From Arthrobacter sp. cf158 (GTDB lineage: Bacteria; Actinomycetota; Actinomycetes; Actinomycetales; Micrococcaceae): a stretch of 64,000 nucleotides of DNA. Within the stretch, counting starts at the first letter, position 1. Each line of letters starts with the position of its first letter. The position numbers were made by a program, and so were the translations under genes. Below, one piece after another: positions 7,934-16,791 of the stretch. The DNA is taken from assembly GCF_900106835.1 (NCBI RefSeq), contig NZ_FNNR01000007.1, positions 248,001 through 312,000 of the forward strand, written 5' to 3'. The notes under the pieces were generated by a model. That model was not told where the DNA came from and searched no databases. It saw only the letters and a list, made by a program, of their open reading frames with translations.

Positions 7934-10900
7934 TTAGATCAGGTGATCCGACAGGTGGTTCGGGGTGCCGAAGCGGTGTGCGGTGATGGATACGGCTTGT
8001 TCGCGGAGGAACGGCAGCATCTCGATCCGGCCGGCCTGGGTCACTGCGCCATGGTAGACCGCGACGTCCGGACGGCCACCCATGGCTGCGCTCAGCGCAG
8101 CGAAGTCGCCACCGATCAGGCGGATCCGGCCGGCGTCGAACGTGGCAGCGCGGGCCAGCCACGCGGCGTCGTCCTCCACCCGGACGCTGACGCCCAGGTT
8201 CGCGAATGCCGTCACCACAGCGTCAGGAAGTACGACGGCGGAGCTCACGGTGAGCTTGGAGCCCGCCACTGCACCGGCTGCTACAACGCGGAGCAGCTCA
8301 GCGAGCCGCTCGCCTTCGGAGAGACGGATGGTGACCGGGAGGGAGCGGTAGCGGAAGACGTTGCGCTCAGCGGTCAACGCGGAAACATCCTTCGCGGTGC
8401 CGAACTCGGTTTCCCATGCCGCGGCATCGCTGAAGAGTGACTGCTGGAGGGTCTGGAGTTCCTCGGCTGTCACGTCAGCGGACTTGGCAGCAGCGAGGAG
8501 CTGGGCGGCTGCACCCTGAAGAACCGTGCCGCGCTTGGCCTTGGCCTCGGCGGGAAGCCAGCTGCCCAGGCCCACCAAGTAGTTCGGTCCCCCGGCCTTG
8601 GTTCCGGCGCCAACGGCCGACTTCTTCCAGCCACCGAACGGCTGGCGCTGGACGATCGCGCCGGTGATACCGCGGTTGACGTAAAGGTTTCCGGCCTGGA
8701 TGCTGTCCAGCCAGACGCCCATTTCGGCGGAGTCCAGGGAGTGGAGCCCGGCAGTGAGGCCGTACTCGATCTCGTTCTGGATGGCGATGGCTTCTTCAAG
8801 GGTTTCGGCGGTCATGACACCCAGCACCGGGCCGAAGAACTCGGTGAGGTGGAAGTAGGAGCCACGCTTCACGCCGGAACGGATGCCCGGGGACCACAAA
8901 CGGCCGGTCTCGTCGAGGCGCTCGGGCTTGATGGCCCAGCTTTCGCCGTCGCCCAGGGTGGTGAGGGCGTTGAGGAGCTTGCCGTTGGCCGCTTCGATGA
9001 TCGGCCCCATCTGGGTGGTGGCGTCTTCCGGGTAGCCGACGGTCAGCGAGCGTGCGGCGTCGATCAGCTGGTTGTGGAAGCGGGCGCTCTTGGCCACCGA
9101 GCCCACCAGGATCACCAGTGATGCGGCGGAGCACTTCTGGCCGGCGTGCCCGAATGCCGAGTACACGACGTCCTTGGCAGCGAGGTCCAGGTCAGCACTC
9201 GGGGTGACGATGATGGCGTTCTTGCCGGAGGTCTCCGCGAGCAGCGGCAGGTCCTGGCGGAAGGAACGGAACAGCTCAGCGGTTTCGTAGCCACCGGTGA
9301 GGATCACGCGGTCAACGCTCGGGTGCGAGACCAGCTGGGTGCCGAGTTCGCGCTCTTCGAGCTGGACCAGGGCCAGCACTTCGCGCGGCACACCGGCTTC
9401 CCAGAGCGCGTCCACCATGACCGAACCGGACCGGCGGGCCTGCTTTGCCGGCTTGATCACGACGGCGGAACCCGAGGCCAGCGCTGCGAGCGTCGAGCCT
9501 GCGGGGATCGCCACCGGGAAGTTCCACGGAGGGGTCACCACGGTGAGGTTGGCTGGGACGAACGTGGCGCCGTCGACCGTTTCCAGGTCCTTGGCGCGCT
9601 CAGCGTAGTAGTGCGCGAAGTCGATTGCTTCGCTGACCTCGGGGTCACCTTGATCGATGGTCTTGCCGGTTTCGGAAGCCATGACCTCCAGGAGCTCGGC
9701 GCGACGGGCCTCAAGCACCTCGCCTGCGCGGTGCAGGATGGCTGCGCGCTCGGCTGCGGGGCGTGCACCCCAGGCCTTGCCTGCGTCCACGGCGGTGGCG
9801 ATGATCTGGTCCAGCTCGGCAGCGTCGGAGACCTTGGTGGATTCGACGATCTTGTTGCCGGCGGTGGAACCGGGGATCCGGCTCAGGATGTCGCGGCCCC
9901 AGGCACGGTTGGCCGGGAGTGCCGGGTCCGTGTCCGGGGTGTTGCTGAAGCCCTCAAGCAGAGCGGGCTCGGCGGGAAGGCGGCGGTCCTGCTTGCGGTT
10001 GGGGCCCGGGACCTCCGCGGTCATGCCGGCCAGGGAGTCCAGGAAGCGCTGCTGTTCGCGCTTGAACAGGGCCTCGTTCTCGCTCAGTTCGAAGACTGCG
10101 GACATGAAGTTTTCCTGGCTGGCTCCCTCTTCGAGCCGGCGGATCAGGTAGGCGATGGCGACGTCGAACTCGCCCGGGTGGACCACGGGTGTGTAGAGCA
10201 GGAGGCTGCCAACGTCCTTGCGGACCGCGGTGGCCTGGCCCGTTGCCATTCCCAGGAGCATTTCGAATTCAATGCCCTTGGTGACGCCACGTTCCTTGGC
10301 GAGCAGCCATGCGAAGGCGACGTCGAACAGGTTGTGGCCCGCGACGCCGATGCGAACAGCATCGATGTGCTCCGGGGTGAGGGCGTAATTGATGACGTTC
10401 TTGTAGCTGGTGTCCGAGTCCTGCTTGGTGCCCCAGGTAGCCAACGGCCAGTCGTGCAGGGATGCTTCAACCTGCTCCATGGGAAGGTTGGCGCCCTTGA
10501 CCACGCGGACCTTGATGGGAGCGCCACCCTGGGCGCGGCGGGCAGACGCCCACTCCTGCAGTTCCTGCATGGCGCCGAGTGCGTCCGGAAGGTACGCCTG
10601 AAGGACGATGCCGGCCTCGAGGTTCTTGAACTCGGGCATGTCCAGGATGCGCTTGAACACCGCGATGGTCATGCTGAGGTCCTTGTATTCCTCCATGTCC
10701 AGGTTGATGAACTTGGGCTTGGGGAAGGACGCTGCGAGGCGGTAGAGCGGGGTGAGCTTCTCCACGACGTGGTGGACGGCTTCGTCGAAGGCCCACGGAG
10801 AGTGCGGTGCCACGGTGGAGGATTCCTTGATGGAGACATAGTCCACATCTTCGCGGGCCAGCAGTTTCAGCGTGCCTTCCAGGCGACGCTGGGCTTCGTG

Positions 10901-11395
10901 CTGACCCAGGACGGCTTCGCCGAGGAGGTTCACATTCAGGTGCACACCGTCCTGGCGGATCTTGGCGATGGCCGGGCCGAGCTTGGCATCGGTGGCGTCA
11001 ACAATGAGGTGGCCCACCATTTCGCGGAGCACGCGGCGGGCGATCGGGATGACAACCTGCGGGACGATCGGAGCCATGACGCCGCCTACACGCACGGCGC
11101 TGCGCATGTACCACGGGAGGAACTTGGGCACCTTCGGAGCCAGTTCGGCGAGCTTGCGGCCGGCGACCGACAGGTCCTCGGGGCGGATGACGCCGTCGAC
11201 GAATCCCACGGTGAAGTCCAGGCCGTTCGGGTCCTTCAGGACGCCGGCAAGGCGCTGGGCGGACACGTCCACGGGGATCTTGCTTGCTTCGGTGAGCCAG
11301 TGGCGGACCAAGGCGATGGCTTCTTGGGCCAAAGCATCGAACTGCCCGGAATCCTGGATGCGGGGGGCGGTGGCATCCGGGAGTGTGCTGGTCAT
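7934..11395 (-). CDS. putA: Bifunctional proline dehydrogenase / L-glutamate gamma-semialdehyde dehydrogenase
   Basis: 1153 residues. The N-terminal half is a FAD proline dehydrogenase barrel (about 60-440). The middle is a NAD aldehyde dehydrogenase (about 500-980) with catalytic Cys755 in HAGQKCSAAS and general-base Glu721 in LAETSGKN. A ~150-residue C-terminal extension follows. Together the domains oxidise proline to glutamate for use as carbon and nitrogen source. There is no N-terminal ribbon-helix-helix domain, so unlike E. coli PutA it cannot repress its own gene. That task probably falls to the divergent LysR gene at 11519. The start ATG 11395 has GAAGGAG upstream. Confidence 0.95.
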   Translation of the reverse strand: MTSTLPDATAPRIQDSGQFDALAQEAIALVRHWLTEASKIPVDVSAQRLAGVLKDPNGLDFTVGFVDGVIRPEDLSVAGRKLAELAPKVPKFLPWYMRSAVRVGGVMAPIVPQVVIPIARRVLREMVGHLIVDATDAKLGPAIAKIRQDGVHLNVNLLGEAVLGQHEAQRRLEGTLKLLAREDVDYVSIKESSTVAPHSPWAFDEAVHHVVEKLTPLYRLAASFPKPKFINLDMEEYKDLSMTIAVFKRILDMPEFKNLEAGIVLQAYLPDALGAMQELQEWASARRAQGGAPIKVRVVKGANLPMEQVEASLHDWPLATWGTKQDSDTSYKNVINYALTPEHIDAVRIGVAGHNLFDVAFAWLLAKERGVTKGIEFEMLLGMATGQATAVRKDVGSLLLYTPVVHPGEFDVAIAYLIRRLEEGASQENFMSAVFELSENEALFKREQQRFLDSLAGMTAEVPGPNRKQDRRLPAEPALLEGFSNTPDTDPALPANRAWGRDILSRIPGSTAGNKIVESTKVSDAAELDQIIATAVDAGKAWGARPAAERAAILHRAGEVLEARRAELLEVMASETGKTIDQGDPEVSEAIDFAHYYAERAKDLETVDGATFVPANLTVVTPPWNFPVAIPAGSTLAALASGSAVVIKPAKQARRSGSVMVDALWEAGVPREVLALVQLEERELGTQLVSHPSVDRVILTGGYETAELFRSFRQDLPLLAETSGKNAIIVTPSADLDLAAKDVVYSAFGHAGQKCSAASLVILVGSVAKSARFHNQLIDAARSLTVGYPEDATTQMGPIIEAANGKLLNALTTLGDGESWAIKPERLDETGRLWSPGIRSGVKRGSYFHLTEFFGPVLGVMTAETLEEAIAIQNEIEYGLTAGLHSLDSAEMGVWLDSIQAGNLYVNRGITGAIVQRQPFGGWKKSAVGAGTKAGGPNYLVGLGSWLPAEAKAKRGTVLQGAAAQLLAAAKSADVTAEELQTLQQSLFSDAAAWETEFGTAKDVSALTAERNVFRYRSLPVTIRLSEGERLAELLRVVAAGAVAGSKLTVSSAVVLPDAVVTAFANLGVSVRVEDDAAWLARAATFDAGRIRLIGGDFAALSAAMGGRPDVAVYHGAVTQAGRIEMLPFLREQAVSITAHRFGTPNHLSDHLI

Positions 11396-11518
11396 GGGGG
11401 CTCCTTCTGGGACGGAGAAGTTTGTTTGTTTCCATCAGTATGGATCTACAATCACGTTAGGAAAAGCGATGTTTTCTGACGAATATTCATTACCCATCCC
11501 GAACCTTTGGAGGCCGCC

Positions 11519-12442
11519 TTGTTGGACGTTCGCAGGCTGCGTTTGCTGCACGAATTGAAGATCCGCGGGACCCTCGCCGAGGTGGCCGATGCCATGCAGT
11601 ACAGCCCTTCCTCGGTCTCCCAGCAGCTGACGTTGCTGGAGAAGGAAGCGGGCGTGGAATTGCTCCGCAAGGCCGGGCGGCGGGTACAGCTGACTCCGCA
11701 GGCGGAGATCCTGGTAGCCCACACCGCGGCCCTCCTGGAGACTCTGGAGCGCGCCGAAACCGAGCTCGCGGCCTCTCTGTCCATGGTCACCGGAACCGTC
11801 CGGCTCGCAGTGTTCCAATCCGCCGCACTGGCCCTGCTCCCGGACTTCCTCAGCATCATGCGCCAGGAGTACCCGGAGGTCCGGGTGGAGATGACCCAGC
11901 GCGAGCCGGAGACTGCCCTGTATGAGACATGGGCGCGGGACTTCGATCTTGTGGTGGCCGAGCAATACCCCGGCCACGCGGCTCCGCACCACAGCGGACT
12001 GGACCGCGTCACCCTCACCAGCGATGCCATCCGGCTGGCCACTCCCCCGGTGGGACTCGGCGGCGAAACTGTTTCCTCACTCGCTGACACTGCCGCCATG
12101 CCCTGGGTTATGGAACCGCGCGGGGCTGCCTCAAGGCATTGGGCTGAGCAGGCGTGCCGCTCGGCGGGCTTCGAGCCGGATGTGCGTTACGAAACCGCGG
12201 ACCTGCAAGCACAGATCCGGCTCATTGAATCCGGCAACGCAGTGGCCCTCATGCCGGACCTTGTGTGGACCGGCCGCAGCCGCACGGTCCAGCTGCTGGA
12301 CCTTCCGAGCCTGCCGAAGCGAACCGTCTTCACCTCCACACGCACAGCCGGCCGCATCCACCCCGCAACTGCGGCATGCCGCGAAGTCTTGGAGAGGGTG
12401 GCGGCCGCTCATCGTGACAGCGGGCTTGGCTCTGAGGACTAA
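11519..12442 (+). CDS. LysR-family regulator, probably of putA
   Basis: About 307 residues. The N-terminal winged helix-turn-helix (LLHELKIRGTLAEVADAM, then SPSSVSQQLTLLEKEAGVELL) is followed by a periplasmic-binding-like effector domain from about residue 90. The start is TTG 11519 or TTG 11522, which lie five or eight bases after a strong GGAGG (11509-11513). A TTG at 11507 would overlap that site and is rejected. The gene is divergent from putA with a 123-base shared promoter region, the usual setting for a regulator that responds to the substrate; proline as effector is an inference. Its 3' end overlaps an uncertain small membrane-protein gene on the other strand. Confidence 0.9.
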   Translation: MLDVRRLRLLHELKIRGTLAEVADAMQYSPSSVSQQLTLLEKEAGVELLRKAGRRVQLTPQAEILVAHTAALLETLERAETELAASLSMVTGTVRLAVFQSAALALLPDFLSIMRQEYPEVRVEMTQREPETALYETWARDFDLVVAEQYPGHAAPHHSGLDRVTLTSDAIRLATPPVGLGGETVSSLADTAAMPWVMEPRGAASRHWAEQACRSAGFEPDVRYETADLQAQIRLIESGNAVALMPDLVWTGRSRTVQLLDLPSLPKRTVFTSTRTAGRIHPATAACREVLERVAAAHRDSGLGSED

Positions 12443-12644
12443 CCCAACCATGCCGGCGCTTCTTCGCGAGGATGACGCTAGCGATCACTGCAGCGACAAC
12501 CCATGTCGCCAGGAAACCTAGGCTCAGCACCGGGTACTTGCTGCCGGAGACGATCGCGCCAGCCCCGATAGCGATAGCTGCGCACACGATGGTGATGAAA
12601 GGCGGATCCTTCAAAGTGGAGTACCGACTACGCGTGCGAGCCAC
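12330..12644 (-). CDS. Possible small membrane protein (uncertain, perhaps a gene remnant)
   Basis: A 104-residue reading from GTG 12644 with two convincing membrane helices (FITIVCAAIAIGAGAIV and VLSLGFLATWVVAAVIASVIL) ending in a basic KKRRHG. The same frame stays open upstream to 12827, but that part has no protein-like character. The last ~35 codons overlap the 3' end of the LysR gene on the opposite strand and look like antisense-derived sequence. It is either a small gene that lost its stop or a remnant. No family is recognised. Confidence 0.4.
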   Translation of the reverse strand: MARTRSRYSTLKDPPFITIVCAAIAIGAGAIVSGSKYPVLSLGFLATWVVAAVIASVILAKKRRHGWVSPQSQARCHDERPPPSPRLRGMPQLRGGCGRLCVWR

Positions 12645-12807
12645 CTGAGGCTGGTCTTTACTGAGTTCAGCGGATCCTCGCAACGGCCATCGTTTCCCCC
12701 ACTTTGGCTGGGGCTGCCCTCGGTTCCGCGGCAAGGGCCGGACCAAGCCTTCATAGGCACGGTCCGGCCCTGCGCTTCGTAAGAGGCGTCCCTCAACCCG
12801 CACTCCC

Positions 12808-13053
12808 TTAGCTAGCTCCGTCCTCATCCTCTACGTTGCCGGCGGCGATTCGTTCGCTGACTTGCCGGTAGGCGTCCTGGATGAAGTCTTCAAGGTCTTG
12901 CCGGCTGATGCGCCAGGCGTTGCGGCCACCGATTTGGATGCCTCTGAGTTGGCCTGTCTTGAGCATGACGCGGATCTGCACCTCACTGGTCGCCAACTCT
13001 TCCGCGACCTGCTCAATCGTCAGGAACCGGCGCTTATTGATTTCATCGGGCAT
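12808..13053 (-). CDS. Helix-turn-helix DNA-binding protein, excisionase/MerR-like
   Basis: 81 residues, one winged-helix domain of the excisionase (Xis)/BldC type: RRFLTIEQVAEELATSEVQIRVMLKTG (helix-turn-helix, split as TIEQVAEEL and SEVQIRVMLKTG), then GIQIGGRNAWRISRQDLEDFI (wing). Proteins of this type bend DNA during excision of elements or act as small regulators. A TAGAAT -10-like box (13060-13065) sits six bases from ATG 13053, suggesting a leaderless mRNA. Its place at the left side of a region that ends in an integrase remnant supports an element origin, but many chromosomal copies exist as well. Confidence 0.75.
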   Translation of the reverse strand: MPDEINKRRFLTIEQVAEELATSEVQIRVMLKTGQLRGIQIGGRNAWRISRQDLEDFIQDAYRQVSERIAAGNVEDEDGAS

Positions 13054-13151
13054 TTATCGATTCTAAAGTCGTGCAGTTGGGGAGTCCGTTGGCACGCTTC
13101 CACGGGTTATGCTAATCGTTGGATTTATTGTTCGCTTTATGGGGGACGGGC

Positions 13152-15185
13152 ATGAGTTTTACCTTTAATGACAGCGCTGCCGTCGGGATCGTCTTTGATG
13201 ATGGCGCTGCCGACGCTGTGATCAGTGCTGCTGATTCAGCGGATCAGGTTCTGCGTGGCGAGGGTGTCTTCCTGGACGGGGCCATGGATCATGCCGTGGA
13301 GGACTTCAAAGGCGGATACGCGCAGCTATTCACCCAGGCTTGTGCCATCAGGGCTGATGACCGCGCCAGGCTTGCCGGTGTTCTCGCAGCGTTGGCTGAG
13401 GACGTCCGGCAAGCAAAGCTCAAAGCGCAGGAGGAGAAGTCCAGGCTAAAAAAACTCACCGCCTGGCGGCAACGCGCCGATATCCGTGAACAACACTTTC
13501 AGACTTTCCAGAGCGTGGCGAGCGATCCGATGCCCATGGAATGGCCGATCGCTGCACCGACGATTTCAGCGGTGTTCTCTGCGAGGGACCGGGCCCGGTT
13601 CGCCGGCGGAGCGGGGGGCGCAACCAGCTCGGCTGATCCTGGAAAGCTGCGCGAATTTGTAGCCCAGTCCCGCGCCTCCATGAACATCCTGGACGCGGAG
13701 CTGGGGAGAATCCGGAACGCGTGGAGCGGTTTCACCTCAGCGTGTTCGTGGGTGAACAGCGGCAGTGTCACGTTCGTGTCCGGCTTCGAGCGACTGCTGA
13801 CTGAGAACGCCGCTGACGCGGCTTGGCTTGAGCAGATCGCCGCGGCATTCGAAACAGCCGGTAGCGGTTCCATGGCCGACACCATTCTCAACAGCGCCCT
13901 CATACAGCACGCATCACCCGGGCAAGTGAGTTTGAACGACGTCGGGGCCCTGAACGCCGATCAACTAAAAGCCTGGCTCGCCGCCCCTGCGAACAAAGAC
14001 CGACTTCAGGGACTCCTCAGCCAACCGGGGCTTGACCCCCTAGTGACAGCCAAGTGGTGGGCCGGGCTCGGCCACACCGTCACCAAGAACGGAACAATCG
14101 AACCCGGCATCAGTCAGAAGCTCCTGATCGAGGCCCTCCCGGGGGTCATTGGGAACCTGAACGGCGTCACAGCGACCGCCCGGAACCTCGCCAACCGGCT
14201 ACGCCTCGCCACAGAGAAGGAACGCATCAACGCCGAACTCGCCAAAACGCCTCAACTCCTGCGCATCGGCACGGGAGACTCCATAACCAACCCGGCCTGG
14301 ACAATCCTGCAAACCCAGCAGAAAGCCCTTGACGGTATCGGTCAAGCCCTCGTCAACGCGGGAACGTCAGGAGAAGCTGTCCTGCTCGGCTTCGACCTCA
14401 CCCACGGCTCACCGAAGGCACAGGTCTCTGCGGGCAACCCCGATACGGCCGACAATGTTACCTACGCAGTGTCCGGCATGCTCATCACACCGCAAAGCGG
14501 CTTCAATGATTGGGCATTCAACGCTGCGAACCTCCAGTCGCAACAAAAGCTGATCTCGAGGAAGAAGTCCTTCGCGGTGGTGGCGTGGATCAACTATGAA
14601 CCGCCCACGGTTCCGACCGTGAACAGCGGCGATGCCGCCGGGGCCGGTGCCGACCGGTTCGTCGCAGACCTTCAGGGGTTCAACGCCGTCAGAGAGGGTT
14701 TGGGCAACAGGACCCCGGAGACCCTGCACGTACTGGCCCATTCCTACGGCACCACCGTGACATCCAACGCCCTTGCCGCTGCGGAGTTGGACGTCGCCTC
14801 CTTCACGATGGTCGGCTCCGCCGGCATAGAAAAAGAGATCCGAAACACCGGAGACCTCCACGTCCCAGCCGGCCAGGTTTACGCCACCCACGCCGCAGGC
14901 GATGGACTGGCCCAAATGGGCCGCTTCCAACGCCAGGATCCGCGCCTGGAATCCTTCGGCGCGAAAGTGTTCTCTTCAGAAGAGGTCACGATCGACGGGA
15001 CCCAGTATCAAGGCACCACAGAACACAACACACTGGTACATGAAAATGGCGGCGACGGCTACGGGTACCTGGATAAGGGAACCACGGCTCTGTACGAGGC
15101 GGCCCTGACAACAACCGGCAACGGAGACCGTATCCGGCCAGGCGCACGACCAGTATCGCCACCGGCCGGATTTGCGGGCCGTTGA
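13152..15185 (+). CDS. DUF1023 alpha/beta hydrolase with WXG100-like helical N-terminus
   Basis: 677 residues from ATG 13152 (GGGGGA five bases upstream). The first ~100 residues are helical and charged like a WXG100/LXG-type substrate module (KAQEEKSRLKKLTAWRQ). The C-terminal DUF1023 lipase-like domain holds the nucleophile elbow LAHSYGTTV and the following AAAELDVASFTMVGSAG. Such proteins are found with ESX/type VII-type loci and phage-like cassettes in actinobacteria. The next gene, a lipoprotein, follows 23 bases downstream and is a likely partner. The reading strand is noticeably richer in A than the core genes around it. Hydrolase substrate unknown. Confidence 0.8.
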   Translation: MSFTFNDSAAVGIVFDDGAADAVISAADSADQVLRGEGVFLDGAMDHAVEDFKGGYAQLFTQACAIRADDRARLAGVLAALAEDVRQAKLKAQEEKSRLKKLTAWRQRADIREQHFQTFQSVASDPMPMEWPIAAPTISAVFSARDRARFAGGAGGATSSADPGKLREFVAQSRASMNILDAELGRIRNAWSGFTSACSWVNSGSVTFVSGFERLLTENAADAAWLEQIAAAFETAGSGSMADTILNSALIQHASPGQVSLNDVGALNADQLKAWLAAPANKDRLQGLLSQPGLDPLVTAKWWAGLGHTVTKNGTIEPGISQKLLIEALPGVIGNLNGVTATARNLANRLRLATEKERINAELAKTPQLLRIGTGDSITNPAWTILQTQQKALDGIGQALVNAGTSGEAVLLGFDLTHGSPKAQVSAGNPDTADNVTYAVSGMLITPQSGFNDWAFNAANLQSQQKLISRKKSFAVVAWINYEPPTVPTVNSGDAAGAGADRFVADLQGFNAVREGLGNRTPETLHVLAHSYGTTVTSNALAAAELDVASFTMVGSAGIEKEIRNTGDLHVPAGQVYATHAAGDGLAQMGRFQRQDPRLESFGAKVFSSEEVTIDGTQYQGTTEHNTLVHENGGDGYGYLDKGTTALYEAALTTTGNGDRIRPGARPVSPPAGFAGR

Positions 15186-15208
15186 ACAACTCAGGAAGAG
15201 TGAACCGC

Positions 15209-15814
15209 ATGCCCCGTGAACCCAAAGCCCGTCTAAAGACCAGCCGCATACTCGCCGCGTTAGTCTGCGCGACCATTGCACTGAGCGCCTGCACGCCCCC
15301 TACCCCGGAGAACCCCATGACCGGCTCAAACAATCCCAGCGACCCCGCAACCGTCAAAGCCCAGGTCGAAGAACTCAAACAAGCCCTCGCAGACCTCCAC
15401 GCCTTCAAAACGGAAACCCAAAAAGCTATCGGAACCCAAAAATGGGCCGACGAAGGCCTCCGAAACGGTCCCTGCAACACAAGCGACGGCAAAGACGGCG
15501 TGAACTACATCGTCCTAAGCCAAACTGCCGATCCCGTCGATCTGCAAGCATCAGTCAAAGTGGTCAAAACGTTCTGGGAATCCAAGGGCTTCACCACCCG
15601 CACAGAAACCAACCCCCGGGACCCAGGTCTCATTCGCCTCTACGCTGACAAAAACGGCGGACAATTGGTTTCCTACTACGCAAACATCGAAGGCTCCGGC
15701 TTGGAGATGGACAGCGTCTGCGTTGCCGGAGACCAAACCGCAATCTACAAAGAGCTGTATCCCGAAAATTTCGGCCTCCCTGCCAACCCCAGCCCCTCTC
15801 CGACCGCAAAGTAG
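15209..15814 (+). CDS. Lipoprotein of unknown function, partner of the DUF1023 gene
   Basis: 201 residues from ATG 15209, eight bases after AGGAAGAG. It has a basic N-terminus, a hydrophobic stretch and the lipobox LSAC, so it should be lipid-anchored outside the cell. The mature part has a coiled, Lys-rich start (VKAQVEELKQALADLHAFKTE in part), then a mixed region with two Cys (GPCNTS, DSVCVAG) that could pair. The C-terminus is a short PSPSPTAK tail. I do not recognise a named family. Its immediate position after the DUF1023 hydrolase suggests that they work together, perhaps as effector and protective or delivery partner (inference). Confidence 0.75.
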   Translation: MPREPKARLKTSRILAALVCATIALSACTPPTPENPMTGSNNPSDPATVKAQVEELKQALADLHAFKTETQKAIGTQKWADEGLRNGPCNTSDGKDGVNYIVLSQTADPVDLQASVKVVKTFWESKGFTTRTETNPRDPGLIRLYADKNGGQLVSYYANIEGSGLEMDSVCVAGDQTAIYKELYPENFGLPANPSPSPTAK

Positions 15815-15936
15815 AGCCGTTACAGCACGTTCCTTCTGCCGGCATTGCGACCATAGGCACTTGAAGCTAGCCGACGACCTCCCTTCGGAGGCAATGGACT
15901 CTATCTCGCGAACGCCTCCTGCTGATAAATCCACCA

Positions 15937-16179
15937 ATGGTCAAGCAGCCCTCTGAATTGTTCCTCGGCTCGCATTGGGCCTATCGCGCCCGAAAAGGCC
16001 AGGACCTTCAAGAAGTTCGAGTGGTCAAGCTTGGCGTGAAGCATCCGAAACGTGCCTACATCGCCTTCGTGGCCATGGAAGAAGAAGGCGAAGAGCTATG
16101 GACACCTATCGGCCGACTCAAATGCCGTTGGGAGGACGTCGATCACTTCAATTGCCATTGGCCTCGACCAGGCGCTTGA
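15937..16179 (+). CDS. Small hypothetical protein
   Basis: 80 residues, rich in Trp and charged residues (SHWAYRARKGQDLQEVRVV, WTPIGRLKCRWEDVDHF), which looks like a folded domain and not a shadow frame. No family recognised and no good ribosome-binding site ahead of ATG 15937. Its 3' end overlaps the 3' end of the integrase remnant on the other strand by 32 bases, so a deletion junction may have set its C-terminus. Confidence 0.45.
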   Translation: MVKQPSELFLGSHWAYRARKGQDLQEVRVVKLGVKHPKRAYIAFVAMEEEGEELWTPIGRLKCRWEDVDHFNCHWPRPGA

Positions 16180-16303
16180 AGCGTAGGGCCTTATGTTCAC
16201 TGTCCCATGGGTAGGAGGTTTGCTTGCCCGTGTCAGAATCGCGCCAAAGCACGGCGTGCGAGGTGGTCCCATCTGCCCGTTTGCGCTCTCGAATGCTTGC
16301 CAT
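16148..16303 (-). pseudogene. Truncated phage-type tyrosine integrase (N-terminal 51 codons)
   Basis: ATG 16303 opens a frame of 51 codons ending at TGA 16148-16150. It reads like the arm-binding N-terminus of actinobacterial integrases: MASIRERKRADGTTSHAVLW, then DTGKQTSYPWDSE, HKALRFKRLVEANG. The rest of the gene, including the core and catalytic domains, is absent. It begins 101 bases from the 3' end of tRNA-Ser and reads away from it, as integrases of tRNA-inserted elements do. This is seen in sequence; the element history is inferred. Confidence 0.75.
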
Positions 16304-16361
16304 GTGAGCACTGTAGCGCCAACCTCTGTCAACAAAACGGACGGGCGCGTCAACACAAAAA

Positions 16362-16396
16362 CAAAAAGGCCCCTAGATCGTCTAGATCTAGGGGCT
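16362..16396 (-). terminator. Rho-independent terminator of tRNA-Ser
   Basis: On the - strand, GCCCCTAGATC (16395-16385) pairs perfectly with GATCTAGGGGC (16379-16369), loop of five, followed by a T-run (16367-16363) and more T-rich sequence. It lies eight bases after the tRNA 3' end. Confidence 0.9.
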
Positions 16397-16403
16397 CTTT
16401 CAG

Positions 16404-16488
16404 CGGAGAATGGGGGATTTGAACCCCCGAGGGCGTTAACCCAACACGCGTTCCAGGCGTGCGCCATAGGCCGCTAGGCGAATTCTCC
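16404..16488 (-). tRNA. tRNA-Ser(GGA)
   Basis: The acceptor arm GGAGAAT pairs with ATTCTCC plus discriminator G. The D-arm starts TTCGCCTAGCGG. The anticodon stem-loop CACGC-CTGGAAC-GCGTG carries anticodon GGA. A long variable arm (class II) precedes the T-arm GGGGGTTCAAATCCCCC. CCA is not encoded. The 3' end faces the integrase remnant, so this tRNA was probably the attachment site of an integrated element. Confidence 0.95.
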
Positions 16489-16791
16489 TTGCTTCCGATT
16501 CGAAAGCAGATACTACTGTACCTGAGAATTTCAGCATCGTGTAATCGGGGTGATTCGCCGGTCCGGAATACCCTCATGAATCACGCTTTAACGGAAAAAT
16601 GGACGCCCCCAACGCGCCCATTCTTGCGGTACAACGTTGAGCTGCCGGGTCCGACCCCTCGCTCCCAGGCCCCGCAGCTCACAATCTTGAGATTGCCCCA
16701 ATCGGTGTACATACCCATGGTCCGCTGAGGTGGGGTGTTTTGCAATGGTTGAGACCTGTTTGTAGCCGAACTTTATTGACAGGATGTCCGC
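16489..16791. other. 303-base gene-free stretch between tRNA-Ser and the Nif3-like gene
   Basis: Holds the promoter side of tRNA-Ser (reading left) and of the Nif3-like gene (reading right; a TTGACA is visible at 16777-16782 but lies too close to ATG 16792 to be its -35 box). The open frames here do not look like protein. I see no RNA gene or repeat in it. Confidence 0.5.

Noticed and set aside
9146..11479. A 777-codon open frame on the + strand opposite putA
   Set aside because: It mirrors the codon pattern of putA in a high-GC genome; composition is not protein-like and putA itself has full domain support.
12808..16303. Direct repeat of the tRNA-Ser 3' end as left attachment site
   Set aside because: No copy of the T-arm/acceptor sequence was found by eye left of the tRNA down to 12.4 kb; the boundary stays open.
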